Below, one piece after another: positions 15,833-25,400 of a DNA stretch of 64,000 bases. The stretch is taken from positions 8,176,501 through 8,240,500 of the forward strand of contig NZ_CP071091.1 of assembly GCF_017301635.1 (NCBI RefSeq), given 5' to 3'. Source of the DNA: Myxococcus landrumus. Its GTDB lineage: Bacteria > Myxococcota > Myxococcia > Myxococcales > Myxococcaceae. Every line of letters starts with the position of its first letter. Positions within the stretch are counted from its first letter, which is position 1. Below the pieces are notes generated by a model that worked only from the letters and a program-made list of their open reading frames with translations, had not been told where the DNA came from and ran no database searches. The position numbers were made by a program, and so were the translations under genes.

Positions 15833-17527
15833 ATGGCCGCCAGCGAAGAACGTCGTCTCCAGGCCTTGGTGCTCGCTCCGGTGCGGCGCGTGCGCCGACG
15901 CCTCAATGCCCTGGCCTGGACCGAGGCGGGGCTTGCTCCCGCCTGGGCCACCGTCACCGCGTGTGTGCTGGCGCGGATGCTCCTTCGCGGGCACCTGGTC
16001 TTGGCGCTTCCTCCGCTCATCCTCGCGGGGCTTGCATGGTGGTGGGTTCGTGCTCGCGCGAGGGGTGTCTCGCTGGAGTACGCCGCGGTGCTCGCGGACC
16101 GCTCCGCGCAGGCGGGCGGGTTGCTCCTCACGCGGCTGGAGCGCCCCGTGGGGGAATGGGAGCTCACCGTCAATCAGCTCGCCCGCGAGGTGAAGCTCCC
16201 GGAGCTGCCATGGCGGCGTCCGGTGGCGGCGCTCGTGGGCGCGCTGCTGTTCCTGCTCGTGGGCTTCCTCCTGCCGCTTCCCGCGCTGCGCGGGGCGCGT
16301 CCCGTTCATGCCGCCGCGGCGGCGAAGGTGGACGCGGTGCAGGCGCAAGCGGAGGCCCTGGCTCGCGAGGAGCCCTTGGGCGAGGCGGTGGAAGAGGAGC
16401 TGCGCCGACTGGCCGAAGAGGTGGCCGCGGGGCGCTTCGATTCAGGAGACTGGGAGGCCGCGGACTCGCTGGAGCAGCGGCTGGCCGAGCGCGCCGCCGA
16501 AGCCGCCGCGCACCTGTCCAAGGCCGCCGAGGCCGCGCGCGACCTGGAGGATGCGCTGGGCGCGGCCGGAGGTGCCGAGTCCGCGTCGCGTGAGCGCGAG
16601 GCGCTGGAGCGCGCGCTGATGGAGCTGGGCGACGCGCAGTCGGGAACGGAAGAACAGGCAGCGGCGTCGAACCCGGGCTCACGTGAAGGCACGGAGGGAC
16701 AGTCGGCTGAGCCGAACACCGGCACGCAATCGGCGTCGCGTGAAGGCACGCAGGGACAGGCGAACCCGGACTCGCGTGAAGGCACGCAGGGACAGGCGAA
16801 CCCGGGCTCGCGCGAGGGCACGCAGGGACAAGCGAACACGGGCTCGCGCGAAGGCTCGGAGTCGGGCGAGTCCTCGGCGCAGAGAGCCCAGGCGCGTGCT
16901 CGGTCCTCCGGCTCGGTGGACCAGATTTCGGACCTGCGCCAGTCGTTGGAGCGGCGGCGTCAATCGCTGTCCCAGCCCTTTGACTCACGGCAGGGCGAGA
17001 ACGCCCAGGCGAACTCGCGGCGCTCGGGGGCTCGCGGGCAACAGGAAGGCTCGCGCGGCGCGCGTCAGGGCGCTCGAAGCCAAGGGCAGCAAGGTCAGGG
17101 GCAGCAAGGCGAAGGGCCGCAAGGCGACGGACAAGGCGATGGGCAGGGCCGCTCCGAGGGACAGGGCGGCCCGCGTGGCGCGCGCTCGGGGCAGGGGCAT
17201 GCGAGCCGGGCGGTCGAGAGCCGCACGGGCTCCAACGAGGCGGGGACTGGCGCGGAAGGCGGCGGACACAACCCCCTCGTGTTCGGTGGTGGCGCGGAGA
17301 TGGACCCGGAGCGGTTGGCGTTCGAGCCGCTTCCGGAGGGGCAGGGTGGAGAGGCCGGCGAGCTCTGGGGACTTCAAGCGGCGGACCCGCTGCGAAGCTC
17401 GGGCACGATGGGGGCCGGAGGCTCGCGGGGAACGAGTGCCCAGGGCGAGGCGACAGAGGGGCCGGGAGCGCAGCCGTTGTTGCCGCGCAACCGGGAGCTG
17501 GTGAAGCGGTACTTTGGTGGCAAGTAG
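15833..17527 (+). CDS. Membrane protein with coiled coil and Gln/Gly/Ser/Arg-rich repeat region
   Basis: A 564-residue protein and probable first gene of the MoxR-VWA-ABC operon. Two membrane helices lie at about residues 40-70 and 124-147. They are followed by an acidic alanine-rich coiled coil (about 160-265) and a long low-complexity region (about 275-470) made of SREGTQGQANPG-type repeats and QGQQGEG runs. A folded-looking C-terminal segment ends in LLPRNRELVKRYFGGK. Layout resembles large DUF4175-type membrane proteins often encoded beside MoxR/VWA genes, but the identity is not secure. The repeat part is presumably extracytoplasmic and flexible. The ATG at 15833 has a weak ribosome site. 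The MoxR gene starts 19 bases after its stop. Confidence 0.7.
   Translation: MAASEERRLQALVLAPVRRVRRRLNALAWTEAGLAPAWATVTACVLARMLLRGHLVLALPPLILAGLAWWWVRARARGVSLEYAAVLADRSAQAGGLLLTRLERPVGEWELTVNQLAREVKLPELPWRRPVAALVGALLFLLVGFLLPLPALRGARPVHAAAAAKVDAVQAQAEALAREEPLGEAVEEELRRLAEEVAAGRFDSGDWEAADSLEQRLAERAAEAAAHLSKAAEAARDLEDALGAAGGAESASREREALERALMELGDAQSGTEEQAAASNPGSREGTEGQSAEPNTGTQSASREGTQGQANPDSREGTQGQANPGSREGTQGQANTGSREGSESGESSAQRAQARARSSGSVDQISDLRQSLERRRQSLSQPFDSRQGENAQANSRRSGARGQQEGSRGARQGARSQGQQGQGQQGEGPQGDGQGDGQGRSEGQGGPRGARSGQGHASRAVESRTGSNEAGTGAEGGGHNPLVFGGGAEMDPERLAFEPLPEGQGGEAGELWGLQAADPLRSSGTMGAGGSRGTSAQGEATEGPGAQPLLPRNRELVKRYFGGK
16678..16860 (+). repeat. In-frame 36-base tandem repeats
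   Basis: Within the preceding gene, a 36-base unit coding SREGTQGQANPG recurs in four to five imperfect copies (boundaries near 16740, 16776, 16812 and 16848), with a longer variant spacer near 16700. Such repeats commonly change in copy number between strains. Confidence 0.75.
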
Positions 17528-17546
17528 CTTGGAAGGGGAGACACAC

Positions 17547-18545
17547 GTGGCATCGGAGCTTCTCAGTCCCGCCGAGGCCCAGGGGGCGGCGGAGGTCGCA
17601 TCCCGGCTCAAGGAGCACCTCAATACGGTGCTGTTGGACCAGGAGTCGGTCGTCGAGCAGGTGGTCGTCGCGGTGCTCGCGCGCGGACATGTGCTCCTGG
17701 AGGGCCTGCCGGGCCTGGGGAAGACGGAGCTGTGCAAGTCGTTGGCGCGGCTGCTCGCGCTGCCCTTCCGCCGCATCCAGTTCACCCCGGACCTGCTGCC
17801 CGGCGACATCACCGGCACCTACGTGCTGGAGGGAGAGGGCCGCCGGGACTTCGTCTTCCGCGAGGGCCCGCTCTTCGCGAGCCTCGTGCTGGCGGACGAA
17901 ATCAACCGCTCCAGTCCCAAGACGCAGGCCGCGCTGCTGGAGGCCATGCAGGAGCGGCGCGTGACGGTGCTCGGTCAGACGCGTCCGTTGCCGGACCCGT
18001 TCTTCGTGCTGGCCACGCAGAACCCCATCGAGCTGGAGGGCACCTACCCGCTGCCCGAGGCGCAGTTGGACCGCTTCCTCTTCCGCATCCAGGTGCCGCC
18101 CGTCGGCGCCAAGACGCTGCGCACGCTGCTCACCACGCGCGTGCGGGGCGCGCCGCCGGAGCTGTCGCCGGTGCTGGACGGAGAGGGGCTCGCGCGCCTG
18201 TTCGCCGCGTCCGACCGCGTCCACCTGCCCGGCCCGGTGGCGGACTTCATCGGCCGCCTGGTGGAGGCCACCGACCCACGCCAGGCCTCCGCGCCGGAGG
18301 CGGTCCGCCGGTTCGTGCGCTATGGCGCGAGCCCTCGCGCGGCGCTCGCGCTCGCGGCGGCGGGACGCGCGCGGGCGTTGTTGGGAGGCCGCCCCAACGT
18401 GGGCTTCGATGACGTGGTGGCCACGGCGTCGGCCGTGCTCAACCACCGGCTGGTGCTGGCATACGAGGCGTCGCTGGAGAAGGTGTCCTCTCCGGATGTG
18501 GTGCGCGCGCTCCTCCAGGCCGTGCCCGAGGTGCCGCGTGAGTAG
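17547..18545 (+). CDS. moxR: MoxR-family AAA+ ATPase
   Basis: A 332-residue AAA+ ATPase. Walker A is GLPGLGKTE (about residue 48), Walker B is LVLADEINRSSPKTQAALLE, the sensor region is ATQNPIELEGTYPLPEAQLDRF, and the C-terminal lid follows. MoxR proteins act as chaperone-like ATPases that insert metals or activate envelope or enzyme complexes, usually with von Willebrand A (VWA) partners; three VWA-type proteins lie downstream here. GTG 17547 follows GGAAGGGGAG. Its stop overlaps the next gene by 8 bases. Confidence 0.93.
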   Translation: MASELLSPAEAQGAAEVASRLKEHLNTVLLDQESVVEQVVVAVLARGHVLLEGLPGLGKTELCKSLARLLALPFRRIQFTPDLLPGDITGTYVLEGEGRRDFVFREGPLFASLVLADEINRSSPKTQAALLEAMQERRVTVLGQTRPLPDPFFVLATQNPIELEGTYPLPEAQLDRFLFRIQVPPVGAKTLRTLLTTRVRGAPPELSPVLDGEGLARLFAASDRVHLPGPVADFIGRLVEATDPRQASAPEAVRRFVRYGASPRAALALAAAGRARALLGGRPNVGFDDVVATASAVLNHRLVLAYEASLEKVSSPDVVRALLQAVPEVPRE

Positions 18546-20331
18546 TGTCGCGATGCTGTCGCTGTGGCTGCTGCTGGGCACGTCACCTCCGCCGACTCCC
18601 ACCGCCACTCCCGAAGCCCTGGCCGTCGAGGCCGTGGATGTCGCCGCCGAGGCGGCCGCTGCGTCCGCTGCCGCCGTGAGTGACGCCCCGGAGGTGACGG
18701 GCTATCGCGACGCGAGCGGCTCCACGGTCTCGCATTCGCGGGGCTTGCTGCGCGTCACGGTGCGCCGCGACGCCTTGCGGCCGACGCATGGCTACTGGGG
18801 CGCGGACGTGGTGCTGAACAACCAGGGGCCCAGGCCGCTCGCGGTGCGTCTCTCGTTCCGGCCCACGGCGGGGGAAGTCCCGCACACCATCGAGCGCCGC
18901 GTGGAGGTGGGAGCGCATCAGCGGGTCGTCACATGGCTGCCCCTGCCCATCGCCTGGTACTCGGGCGAGCTCACCATCGAAGCCCCAGGGCTGGACCCCA
19001 TCGTCGAAATGATCATCCCGGACAGCGACCGCGCCGAGCCGGTGTTGGTGTTGGGGACTCCGAAGTCCTTCGAGTCGGCCGTGGACATCCAGAAGAGCGA
19101 GGACTCGGCGGACAGCCTCTTCTCCGCGCGCTTCATCGACGACCTCGGGGAGGCTCCGCGCGACCTGGCCCTCTACGCGGGCTTCCGCGCCGTGGTGCTG
19201 GCCGGTGAGCCCTCGAAGGTCCCGGCGGATGTGTGGGCCGCCCTCGATGAGTATGTGGTGTCGGGAGGGCGGCTGGTCATCACGCGTCCCGCTCGAGGGC
19301 TGGAGACGTATCTGCCGCTCTGGAAGGCGGCGCCGTCCGCCACGGTGCCCTACGGCCTTGGCACCGTGGGGAGCTGCGCGGCCCAGGGGTTCGAGTGCCA
19401 GTCGCTGCTGCGCGAGACCTTGCGGCGTGACCCCTCGGACCCCGTGGGACTGGTGAATCCCGTGGGCATCCAGCCCCACATGTCGATGGGCTCGGACATG
19501 GTGCCGCTGCTGCAGAGCGCGCGTGCACCGCTGGGGCGCTTCCTGCTGCTCATCAGCGCCTTCGCGCTGCTGGCGGGGCCCGGAGCCTGGATGCTGGCGA
19601 AGCGCCGAGGGCCTCTGGCGGTCCTGCTCGCGGTGCCGGCCGTCTCCGCGGTGACGTGCCTGGCCATCATCGCCTGGTCCGTGTTGGTGGATGGCTTCGC
19701 GGTGCACACCGCGCGCTACAGCCTGACGTATCTGGATGGCGCCAGGTCTCGCGCGGCGACGGTGGGGTTGGGGGCCTGGTACGCGAACCTGTCACCGGAG
19801 CCGCTGCGGCTGCCCGCGTCGACCGTGATGCTGCCGCCGATGGAGAGCGCGGGAGAGCTGGCGGACATGGACTGGACGAACGGGCTCACGGTGGGCAGCG
19901 GCTTCGTGCCGTCGCGCACCTATCGCGAGTGGGGAGAGGTCTCGGTGGTTTCCTCGCGGACCCGGTTGGTGGTGAAGCGCGAGGGTGATTCGTTGCACGT
20001 GCAGAACGCGCTGGGTGCGCCATTGGAGGAAGGGTTCGTGCGGATGGGGGGCAAGCTGTGGCGGGTGCCCGCGTTGAAGGAGGGCGAGGAGGGGGAGGGT
20101 GCGCCGGAGTCGGAGCCGGAGGAGGACAACGTGGCGCATGCCTTGGTGGGCCGCGCGTTCGAGCCCGGAATCCAGCAGCGACTCTGGGGAGCGGTGCAGG
20201 CCTTCCGCGCGGACCTGGGTGAAGGGGAATTCATCGCGCGGGTGGGCGGGCCTGGGCCCATGCCCAGCAGCAGCATGCCCGCGGAGCTGAATGGCGCCGT
20301 GCATCTGATTCGCGGCGAGGTGCGGCCATGA
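18538..20331 (+). CDS. Membrane protein of the MoxR-ABC operon, unknown function
   Basis: A 597-residue protein with a hydrophobic N-terminal leader (residues 5-15, likely a signal peptide), a large extracytoplasmic beta-rich region with an NNQGPRPLAVRLSF-type Ig-like segment and a VVLAGEPSKVP...GGRLVITRP Rossmann-like segment, two adjacent membrane helices (about 325-345 and 355-385), then a second soluble domain. The GATase-like GGRLVIT element resembles that in the VWA protein at the end of the operon. Start GTG 18538 overlaps moxR by 8 bases with GAGG in front; ATG 18553 is an alternative. It overlaps the ABC ATPase gene by 4 bases. GldG-like ABC auxiliary subunits are a possible comparison, but I cannot assign a family. 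Confidence 0.75.
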   Translation: MSSVAMLSLWLLLGTSPPPTPTATPEALAVEAVDVAAEAAAASAAAVSDAPEVTGYRDASGSTVSHSRGLLRVTVRRDALRPTHGYWGADVVLNNQGPRPLAVRLSFRPTAGEVPHTIERRVEVGAHQRVVTWLPLPIAWYSGELTIEAPGLDPIVEMIIPDSDRAEPVLVLGTPKSFESAVDIQKSEDSADSLFSARFIDDLGEAPRDLALYAGFRAVVLAGEPSKVPADVWAALDEYVVSGGRLVITRPARGLETYLPLWKAAPSATVPYGLGTVGSCAAQGFECQSLLRETLRRDPSDPVGLVNPVGIQPHMSMGSDMVPLLQSARAPLGRFLLLISAFALLAGPGAWMLAKRRGPLAVLLAVPAVSAVTCLAIIAWSVLVDGFAVHTARYSLTYLDGARSRAATVGLGAWYANLSPEPLRLPASTVMLPPMESAGELADMDWTNGLTVGSGFVPSRTYREWGEVSVVSSRTRLVVKREGDSLHVQNALGAPLEEGFVRMGGKLWRVPALKEGEEGEGAPESEPEEDNVAHALVGRAFEPGIQQRLWGAVQAFRADLGEGEFIARVGGPGPMPSSSMPAELNGAVHLIRGEVRP

Positions 20332-21308
20332 GTGCGTTGTTGGAGGTGAAGGGGTTGCGGCGCGACTACGGCGCGCTGCGGGCCGTGGATGACGTGACGT
20401 TCCAGTTGGAGGCCGGGAGCATCCTGGGCTTCATCGGCCCCAACGGCGCGGGCAAGAGCACCACGCTGCGCATCCTGGCCACGTTGGACTCGCCCACGTC
20501 GGGCGAGGTGCTGCTCGGTGGCCACTCGCTGGTGGATACGCCGGACCGGGTGCGTCCGCTCATCGGCTACATGCCGGACCGGTACGGCACCTACGACGAC
20601 GTCACCGTCTACGAGTTCCTGGACTTCTTCGCGCGGGCGTATGGCCTGACGGGCGCGAAGCGGCGCCAGCGCGTGGACGCGGTGATGGGCTTCACGGGGC
20701 TGGGGCCGCTGGCGGACAAGCTCACCACGGCGCTGTCGAAGGGCATGCGGCAGCGCGTGGCGCTGGGACGCACGCTGCTGCACGACCCGAAGTTGTTGCT
20801 TCTGGATGAGCCCGCGGACGGTCTGGACCCGCGTGCCCGCATCGAGCTGCGCGAGCTGCTTCGCGCGCTGGCGGACCAGGGCAAGGCGGTCATCATCTCC
20901 AGCCACATCCTCACGGAGCTGGCGGAAATCTGTGACACCTGCGCCATCATCGAGCAGGGGCGCCTGCTCGCCACGGGCAAGGTGGGAGACATCCTCCAGC
21001 AGGGCACCAGCGTCACCGCGGTGGAGCTGTCGGTGCGGTTCGCGGTGGGGACTGACGCGGACGCGGTGTGGTCTCGCGCGGAGCGGCTGTTGTTGGAGCA
21101 GCCTCGTGTGTCGCGAGTCTCGCGAGAGGCCGACTCCCTGCGCGTGGGCCTGGAGCTGGAGCCGGGGGCGGAGGTGAAGCCTCAGGATGCGGCCGCCGCG
21201 CTGTTGGCGGTGCTGGTGACGGCGGGCCTGCCGGTGTGTGCCTTTGGCCCGAGGGAGCGCAACCTCGAGGACGCGTTCATGACGGTGACGAAGGGGAGGT
21301 TGGCATGA
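20328..21308 (+). CDS. ABC transporter ATP-binding protein
   Basis: A 326-residue cytoplasmic ATPase of an ABC-2 type exporter. Walker A is GPNGAGKST (about residue 39), signature LSKGMRQRVALG, Walker B LLLLDEPADGLDP, and the H-loop His is in ISSHILTE. The extra C-terminal 100 residues after the H-loop are usual for ABC-2/NatA-like subunits. Its ATG overlaps the previous stop (ATGA) and its own stop overlaps the permease start, so the pair is made together. The substrate is unknown. Confidence 0.95.
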   Translation: MSALLEVKGLRRDYGALRAVDDVTFQLEAGSILGFIGPNGAGKSTTLRILATLDSPTSGEVLLGGHSLVDTPDRVRPLIGYMPDRYGTYDDVTVYEFLDFFARAYGLTGAKRRQRVDAVMGFTGLGPLADKLTTALSKGMRQRVALGRTLLHDPKLLLLDEPADGLDPRARIELRELLRALADQGKAVIISSHILTELAEICDTCAIIEQGRLLATGKVGDILQQGTSVTAVELSVRFAVGTDADAVWSRAERLLLEQPRVSRVSREADSLRVGLELEPGAEVKPQDAAAALLAVLVTAGLPVCAFGPRERNLEDAFMTVTKGRLA

Positions 21309-22816
21309 ACTCGCCCGCGGTGGTGGTGGCGGAGCGCGCGGAGGAGCAAGCCTCCAACGCCAGCTCTTTTCAGGAGAAGTGGGGAGACCGGCTCAACCCG
21401 CTGGTGGTGAAGGAGGTCCGGCAAGGGCTTCGCACCCGGGTCTTCTGGGTGTGCTTCGGGTTGATGCTGGTGGCGTGTGTCGTGCTGTCGCTCATCGCGT
21501 TCGTCGAGACGCGCGACGCCGCCTTCACGCAGCACGGCCAGGGCTTCTTCCTCGCGTACTTCACCTGCCTGTCGGTGGTGCACTTCATCGTCATTCCGTA
21601 CAGCGCGTACCGCTCGCTGGCGCGTGAGCGCGAGGACGAGACGTGGGTGCTGTTGGTGCTGACAGGGCTGGGGCCTCGGAAGATTCTGCGAGGCAAGATG
21701 ACGTCCTTCCTGGTGCAGGCGGGACTGTATGCCTCGGCGGTGGGGCCGTTCCTGTTGTTCAGTTACTACCTCAACGGGATTTCACTCCCGACCATCCTCA
21801 TCGTGCTGGGGTTGGGGGGCGCATGGCTGATGTTCCTGACGGTGGTGGCGGTGTGCGCCGCGACGTTGGCGGACAGCCGGATGGGTCGCGCGTTGATTCA
21901 CTTCGTGATGCTGGGCGCGCTGGCCATGGGCTGGGGGTCGGTGATGATCAGCACGGGCGTGTGGATGGAGTCGGGCAGTCGCTTCCTGCGCATCGGTGAC
22001 CTGACGCAGTCCGTGGCCACCGGTCTGGTGTGGATGTTCGCGGAGGGGTGGCTGCTGTTCGAGGTGGCCGCGTCCCGGCTGTCGCTCTCCACGGAGAACT
22101 ACACGCGAGGGCCTCGGCGCGCGGTGGTGGGGCAGATGGTGGTGGCTCTGCTGGGCGGCCTGTTGCTCTTCTGGAGCTCGGACTTCGAGGTCGACGTGGC
22201 GGAGGTCTTCGGCGTCATCGGCGCCGTGCACCTGGGGCTCGTGTGCCTCTTCATGGCGACGGATGTGGATGGTCAGGCGCGCGCGCTGCGCCCCGCCACC
22301 CGGTTCTACTCGCTGTTCCGGCCCGGGGCCTTGCGGGGCTTCCGGTTGACGGTGTTGCTGCTGGCGAGCTGGTGCGCGGTGTGGCTGGGCATCGAGTGGG
22401 CCTGGGATGACGGGCTCACGAAGACCCTCATCGGTCGGATGCTGACGGTGGTGACGCCGGCGTATGTCCTCCTCTACCTGTCGCTGGGGATTCTGGTGGC
22501 GCGGATGGGGAACTCGGACCGGCTCTCCTCGCCCGCGGCGGTGCGGGTGTTGATTGTGGCCCTGGTGGGCTTGGGGGCCGGGGTGCCTCCGCTGGTGGCG
22601 GCGTTCCTGGGGCTCGACACCGCGCATGTGCATCTCAACCTCCTGAACCCGGTGGTGGGGATGAACCTCTTCGGCTCCACGGACTACGACGATGGGGTGG
22701 GCAGTGCGCTCATGTCGTGGCGGCAGGTGGGCATCGTGGTGGCGGTGTCTCTCATCATGGCCTTCCTGGCCGACCGGGTCCTGAGCGCGCGTGAGAAGTG
22801 GGCGCATCGGTCGTGA
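21305..22816 (+). CDS. ABC-2 type transporter permease
   Basis: A 503-residue integral membrane protein with roughly twelve hydrophobic helices. The N-terminal block LNPLVVKEVRQGLRTRVFWV and the REREDETWVLLVLTGLGPRKILRGKM segment between helices are typical of ABC-2/NatB-like permeases that partner with NatA-like ATPases. Start ATG 21305 overlaps the ATPase stop; an upstream in-frame extension would lie wholly inside the ATPase gene and is rejected. It overlaps the DUF58 gene by 4 bases at the GTG 22813. Confidence 0.9.
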   Translation: MNSPAVVVAERAEEQASNASSFQEKWGDRLNPLVVKEVRQGLRTRVFWVCFGLMLVACVVLSLIAFVETRDAAFTQHGQGFFLAYFTCLSVVHFIVIPYSAYRSLAREREDETWVLLVLTGLGPRKILRGKMTSFLVQAGLYASAVGPFLLFSYYLNGISLPTILIVLGLGGAWLMFLTVVAVCAATLADSRMGRALIHFVMLGALAMGWGSVMISTGVWMESGSRFLRIGDLTQSVATGLVWMFAEGWLLFEVAASRLSLSTENYTRGPRRAVVGQMVVALLGGLLLFWSSDFEVDVAEVFGVIGAVHLGLVCLFMATDVDGQARALRPATRFYSLFRPGALRGFRLTVLLLASWCAVWLGIEWAWDDGLTKTLIGRMLTVVTPAYVLLYLSLGILVARMGNSDRLSSPAAVRVLIVALVGLGAGVPPLVAAFLGLDTAHVHLNLLNPVVGMNLFGSTDYDDGVGSALMSWRQVGIVVAVSLIMAFLADRVLSAREKWAHRS

Positions 22817-23673
22817 GCGACGCCTGGGACGAAGCCGCGGTGGGGCGGCTGGTACCGGGGCTGGCCCTGGCACTGCCGCGAGGTCCTCACCGTGGCCGCG
22901 TGGGTGAGGTCCGAGCCACGTCCGTGGGCGGCTCGCTGGAGCTGCATGACTTCCGGACGTATCAGCCGGGAGATGACCTGCGGCAGCTCGACTGGAACGC
23001 GGTGGCGCGGACGGATGAGCTCATCCTGCGGGTGCGCCAGGAGGAGGTGTCTCCTCGGGTGGAGGTGGTGCTGGACGGGTCGCGCTCCATGGCGCTGTCG
23101 CCGCGCAAGGCCGCGTGCGCGCGCGAGGTGGCGCTGTTGACGTGTGAAGTGGGCGGGCGGCAGGGGCTGAGCCCCACGTTGATGGTGACGGGCGCGCGGC
23201 CGGAGCGGACGCAGGGGCCCGCGTGCCGGACGATGCTGCGGCGGCTGGAGTTCGACGCGCGCGATGACCTGGCGTCGGCGCTGGCGCGACTGCCACCGCC
23301 GAGGCCCTGTGGGCTGCGCGTGGTGGTGAGCGACTTCCTGTTCGAAGCGGACCTGTCGGCGCTGGCGGCCCGGCTTTCCCGAGGGGCGGCGGGCGTCTTC
23401 CTGGTGCAGGTGTTGGATGCGGAGGACGTGGAGCCGTCGGGCGGTGAAGGGGCTCGGCTGGTGGATTCGGAGAGTGGCGCGGCGTTGGAGGAGCTGCTGA
23501 CGGAGGAGGTGCTGGCCGCGTATGCCCGGCGCTTCGGGGAGCATCAGCGTCAGTTGAGGGCCGCGGCGTCGCGTGCGCGAGGTGTGCTGCTCACGGCCGA
23601 GGCCACGCAGCCGCTGGCGTCGTTGGTGATGGGCCCGCTGCGTCCGCTCTTTGTCGCGGGAGGTGGCGCGTGA
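22813..23673 (+). CDS. DUF58 / VWA-like protein
   Basis: A 286-residue cytoplasmic protein of the DUF58 family. The hallmark block ELHDFRTYQPGDDLRQLDWN and the following ARTDELILRVRQEE lie near residues 37-75. It leads into a VWA-like fold with the metal-site motif LDGSRSMAL (DxSxS). DUF58 proteins are usual partners of MoxR ATPases. GTG 22813 overlaps the permease stop (GTGA); an in-frame GTG 15 bases upstream (22798) is possible. It overlaps the following BatA-like gene by 4 bases. No clear membrane anchor is seen. Confidence 0.9.
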   Translation: MSDAWDEAAVGRLVPGLALALPRGPHRGRVGEVRATSVGGSLELHDFRTYQPGDDLRQLDWNAVARTDELILRVRQEEVSPRVEVVLDGSRSMALSPRKAACAREVALLTCEVGGRQGLSPTLMVTGARPERTQGPACRTMLRRLEFDARDDLASALARLPPPRPCGLRVVVSDFLFEADLSALAARLSRGAAGVFLVQVLDAEDVEPSGGEGARLVDSESGAALEELLTEEVLAAYARRFGEHQRQLRAAASRARGVLLTAEATQPLASLVMGPLRPLFVAGGGA

Positions 23674-25400
23674 GCTTCGGCTTCCCGTGGGGCTTGTTGG
23701 CGCTGGGAGCACTGGTGCCGCTGGTGGCGGCGTACTTCCTGCGGCGCAGGCAGAAGCCGGTGGTGGTGAGTGCGCTGTTCCTGTGGCGCTCGCCTCGGCC
23801 CCGTGCGGAGGCGGGGCCTCGTTGGGAGCGCTTCACGCGCGAGGTGTCGCTGCTGCTGGAGGTGTTGGCGCTCATCGCGGCGGCGCTGTACCTGGCGGAC
23901 ATCCGGCTGGGGGAGAAGGCTCAGGTCCGGCACCTGGTGCTCGTGGTGGACGGGAGCCTGTCCATGTCCGCGCGAGGGCCGGAGGGTGTCACGGTCCTGG
24001 AGCTCGCACGCCGCGAGGTGGCCCGGCGAGTGGAGCAGGCTTCCGCGACCCACGTGACGCTGCTCGCCTCGGGGGCATCGCCGCGAGTGCTCGCGGGGCC
24101 AGAGGCGGAGCCGTCTCGCGCCTTGGCGTCGCTGGAGACCTTCGAGGCGCGAGGCGCGGACCATGACCCTTTGCCCACGCTGTTGTGGGCCCAGGAGCTC
24201 GCGGGTCCGGGCGCGCAGGTGGCCTTCTTCACGGATGCGGCTCCGACGGAGGGACTGGTGTTGCCGGCGTTGGTGCGCTGGACGGCGCTGGGGGCGCCTC
24301 ACGACAACGTCGCGCTCATCTCCGCGCAGCGAAAGGACGACGGAGGCACGGCGACGGTGACGTTGCGCGTAGCCCGCTTTGGCGCGGGGCCTGAATCAGT
24401 CGCGGTGCGGATGCGCGCGCTTCCGGGGACGGACGCGAAGCAGGGCACGGAGCGAGTGGAGCAGGTGGCGCTCACGGGAGAAGAGGCCACCACGGTGCGC
24501 TTCACCTTCCAGAACGCGGGAGATGTGGAGGTCTCGCTCCCGGATGACGCGCTCCCCGACGATGGACGTGCGTTGCTGCGGGCCTCGCCCGCGCGGCCTG
24601 TCGCGGTGAATCTGGCGCAGGGATTGGGGGCACTCGAGCGCGACGCGGTGGAGCGCTTCCTCAAGGCCTCCCCGGAGATGGTGCGAGGCGCGGAGACAGG
24701 AGAGTCGTTGCTCATCGGTCCGCGTGGCACGGATGCGAAGGTGACGCTGGGGTCCACGGGCAAGCTGCGGACCTTCGTGGGGCCGTTCTTCACGGAGAAG
24801 GGGCATCCGCTCCTGGACGACGTGCAGCTCGCGGGCGTGCGCTGGTCTGCGGGGGAGAATCCTCCTGGGCGTCCCATCGTCACGGCGGGAGACGCGGTGC
24901 TGGTGTCCGAGGATGACGAGGGCCGCATCCACCTCAACGTGGACCTGGCGCGCTCGAATGTGCAGCGAGTGTCCGCATGGCCCGTGTTGATGAGCAACCT
25001 GGTGCGAGAGGCCCGCCGCTCGCGAGAGGGCTTCGCGCGGCGGCAGCTCACCCTCGGCGAGCCGCTCCAGGTGGTGACGTTGCCTGGGGAGCGTTACTCG
25101 CTGGTGGGCCCGGAGGGTGGCAAGCCGGTCTTCGGCGCGGGCGCGGTGAGCCTGCCTCCTCCGGTGGTGCCGGGACGCTATGTGTTGGAGCGGGATGGGG
25201 ACACGGTGGACACGGCGGAGGTCCTGGCGTTGGACGCGCGTGAGTCGGAGCTGCGCGGACGAGGGAGCGTGGACCTCGCCGCGCGCGAGGTGGGCGCGGA
25301 GGACGAGCGCACGAAGACCTCGGACCGGGCGCTCTGGCCGCTGGTGATTCTGCTCCTGGCGTTGATGGGTGACTTCTACGTCACGAGGCGGGTGTCATGA
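23670..25400 (+). CDS. BatA-like membrane protein with VWA domain
   Basis: A 576-residue inner-membrane protein. The N-terminal BatA-type segment (FPWGLLALGALVPLVAAYFLRRR) is a membrane helix, and a second helix at about 65-85 leads into an extracytoplasmic VWA domain whose metal-site motif is VVDGSLSMSA (DxSxS). A further beta-rich region and a final membrane helix (about 550-572, ending VTRRVS) follow. Such proteins work with MoxR ATPases in envelope stress tolerance. Start GTG 23670 overlaps the DUF58 stop; its stop overlaps the next ATG. Confidence 0.88.
   Translation: MSFGFPWGLLALGALVPLVAAYFLRRRQKPVVVSALFLWRSPRPRAEAGPRWERFTREVSLLLEVLALIAAALYLADIRLGEKAQVRHLVLVVDGSLSMSARGPEGVTVLELARREVARRVEQASATHVTLLASGASPRVLAGPEAEPSRALASLETFEARGADHDPLPTLLWAQELAGPGAQVAFFTDAAPTEGLVLPALVRWTALGAPHDNVALISAQRKDDGGTATVTLRVARFGAGPESVAVRMRALPGTDAKQGTERVEQVALTGEEATTVRFTFQNAGDVEVSLPDDALPDDGRALLRASPARPVAVNLAQGLGALERDAVERFLKASPEMVRGAETGESLLIGPRGTDAKVTLGSTGKLRTFVGPFFTEKGHPLLDDVQLAGVRWSAGENPPGRPIVTAGDAVLVSEDDEGRIHLNVDLARSNVQRVSAWPVLMSNLVREARRSREGFARRQLTLGEPLQVVTLPGERYSLVGPEGGKPVFGAGAVSLPPPVVPGRYVLERDGDTVDTAEVLALDARESELRGRGSVDLAAREVGAEDERTKTSDRALWPLVILLLALMGDFYVTRRVS

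Noticed and set aside
13797..16193. Long plus-strand open frame (about 798 codons)
   Set aside because: Antisense to the GH13 enzyme, which has all four catalytic regions.
16678..16860. Mobile element or recombination repeat
   Set aside because: The 36-base repeats stay in frame and code a low-complexity protein segment, so they are better explained as coding repeats.
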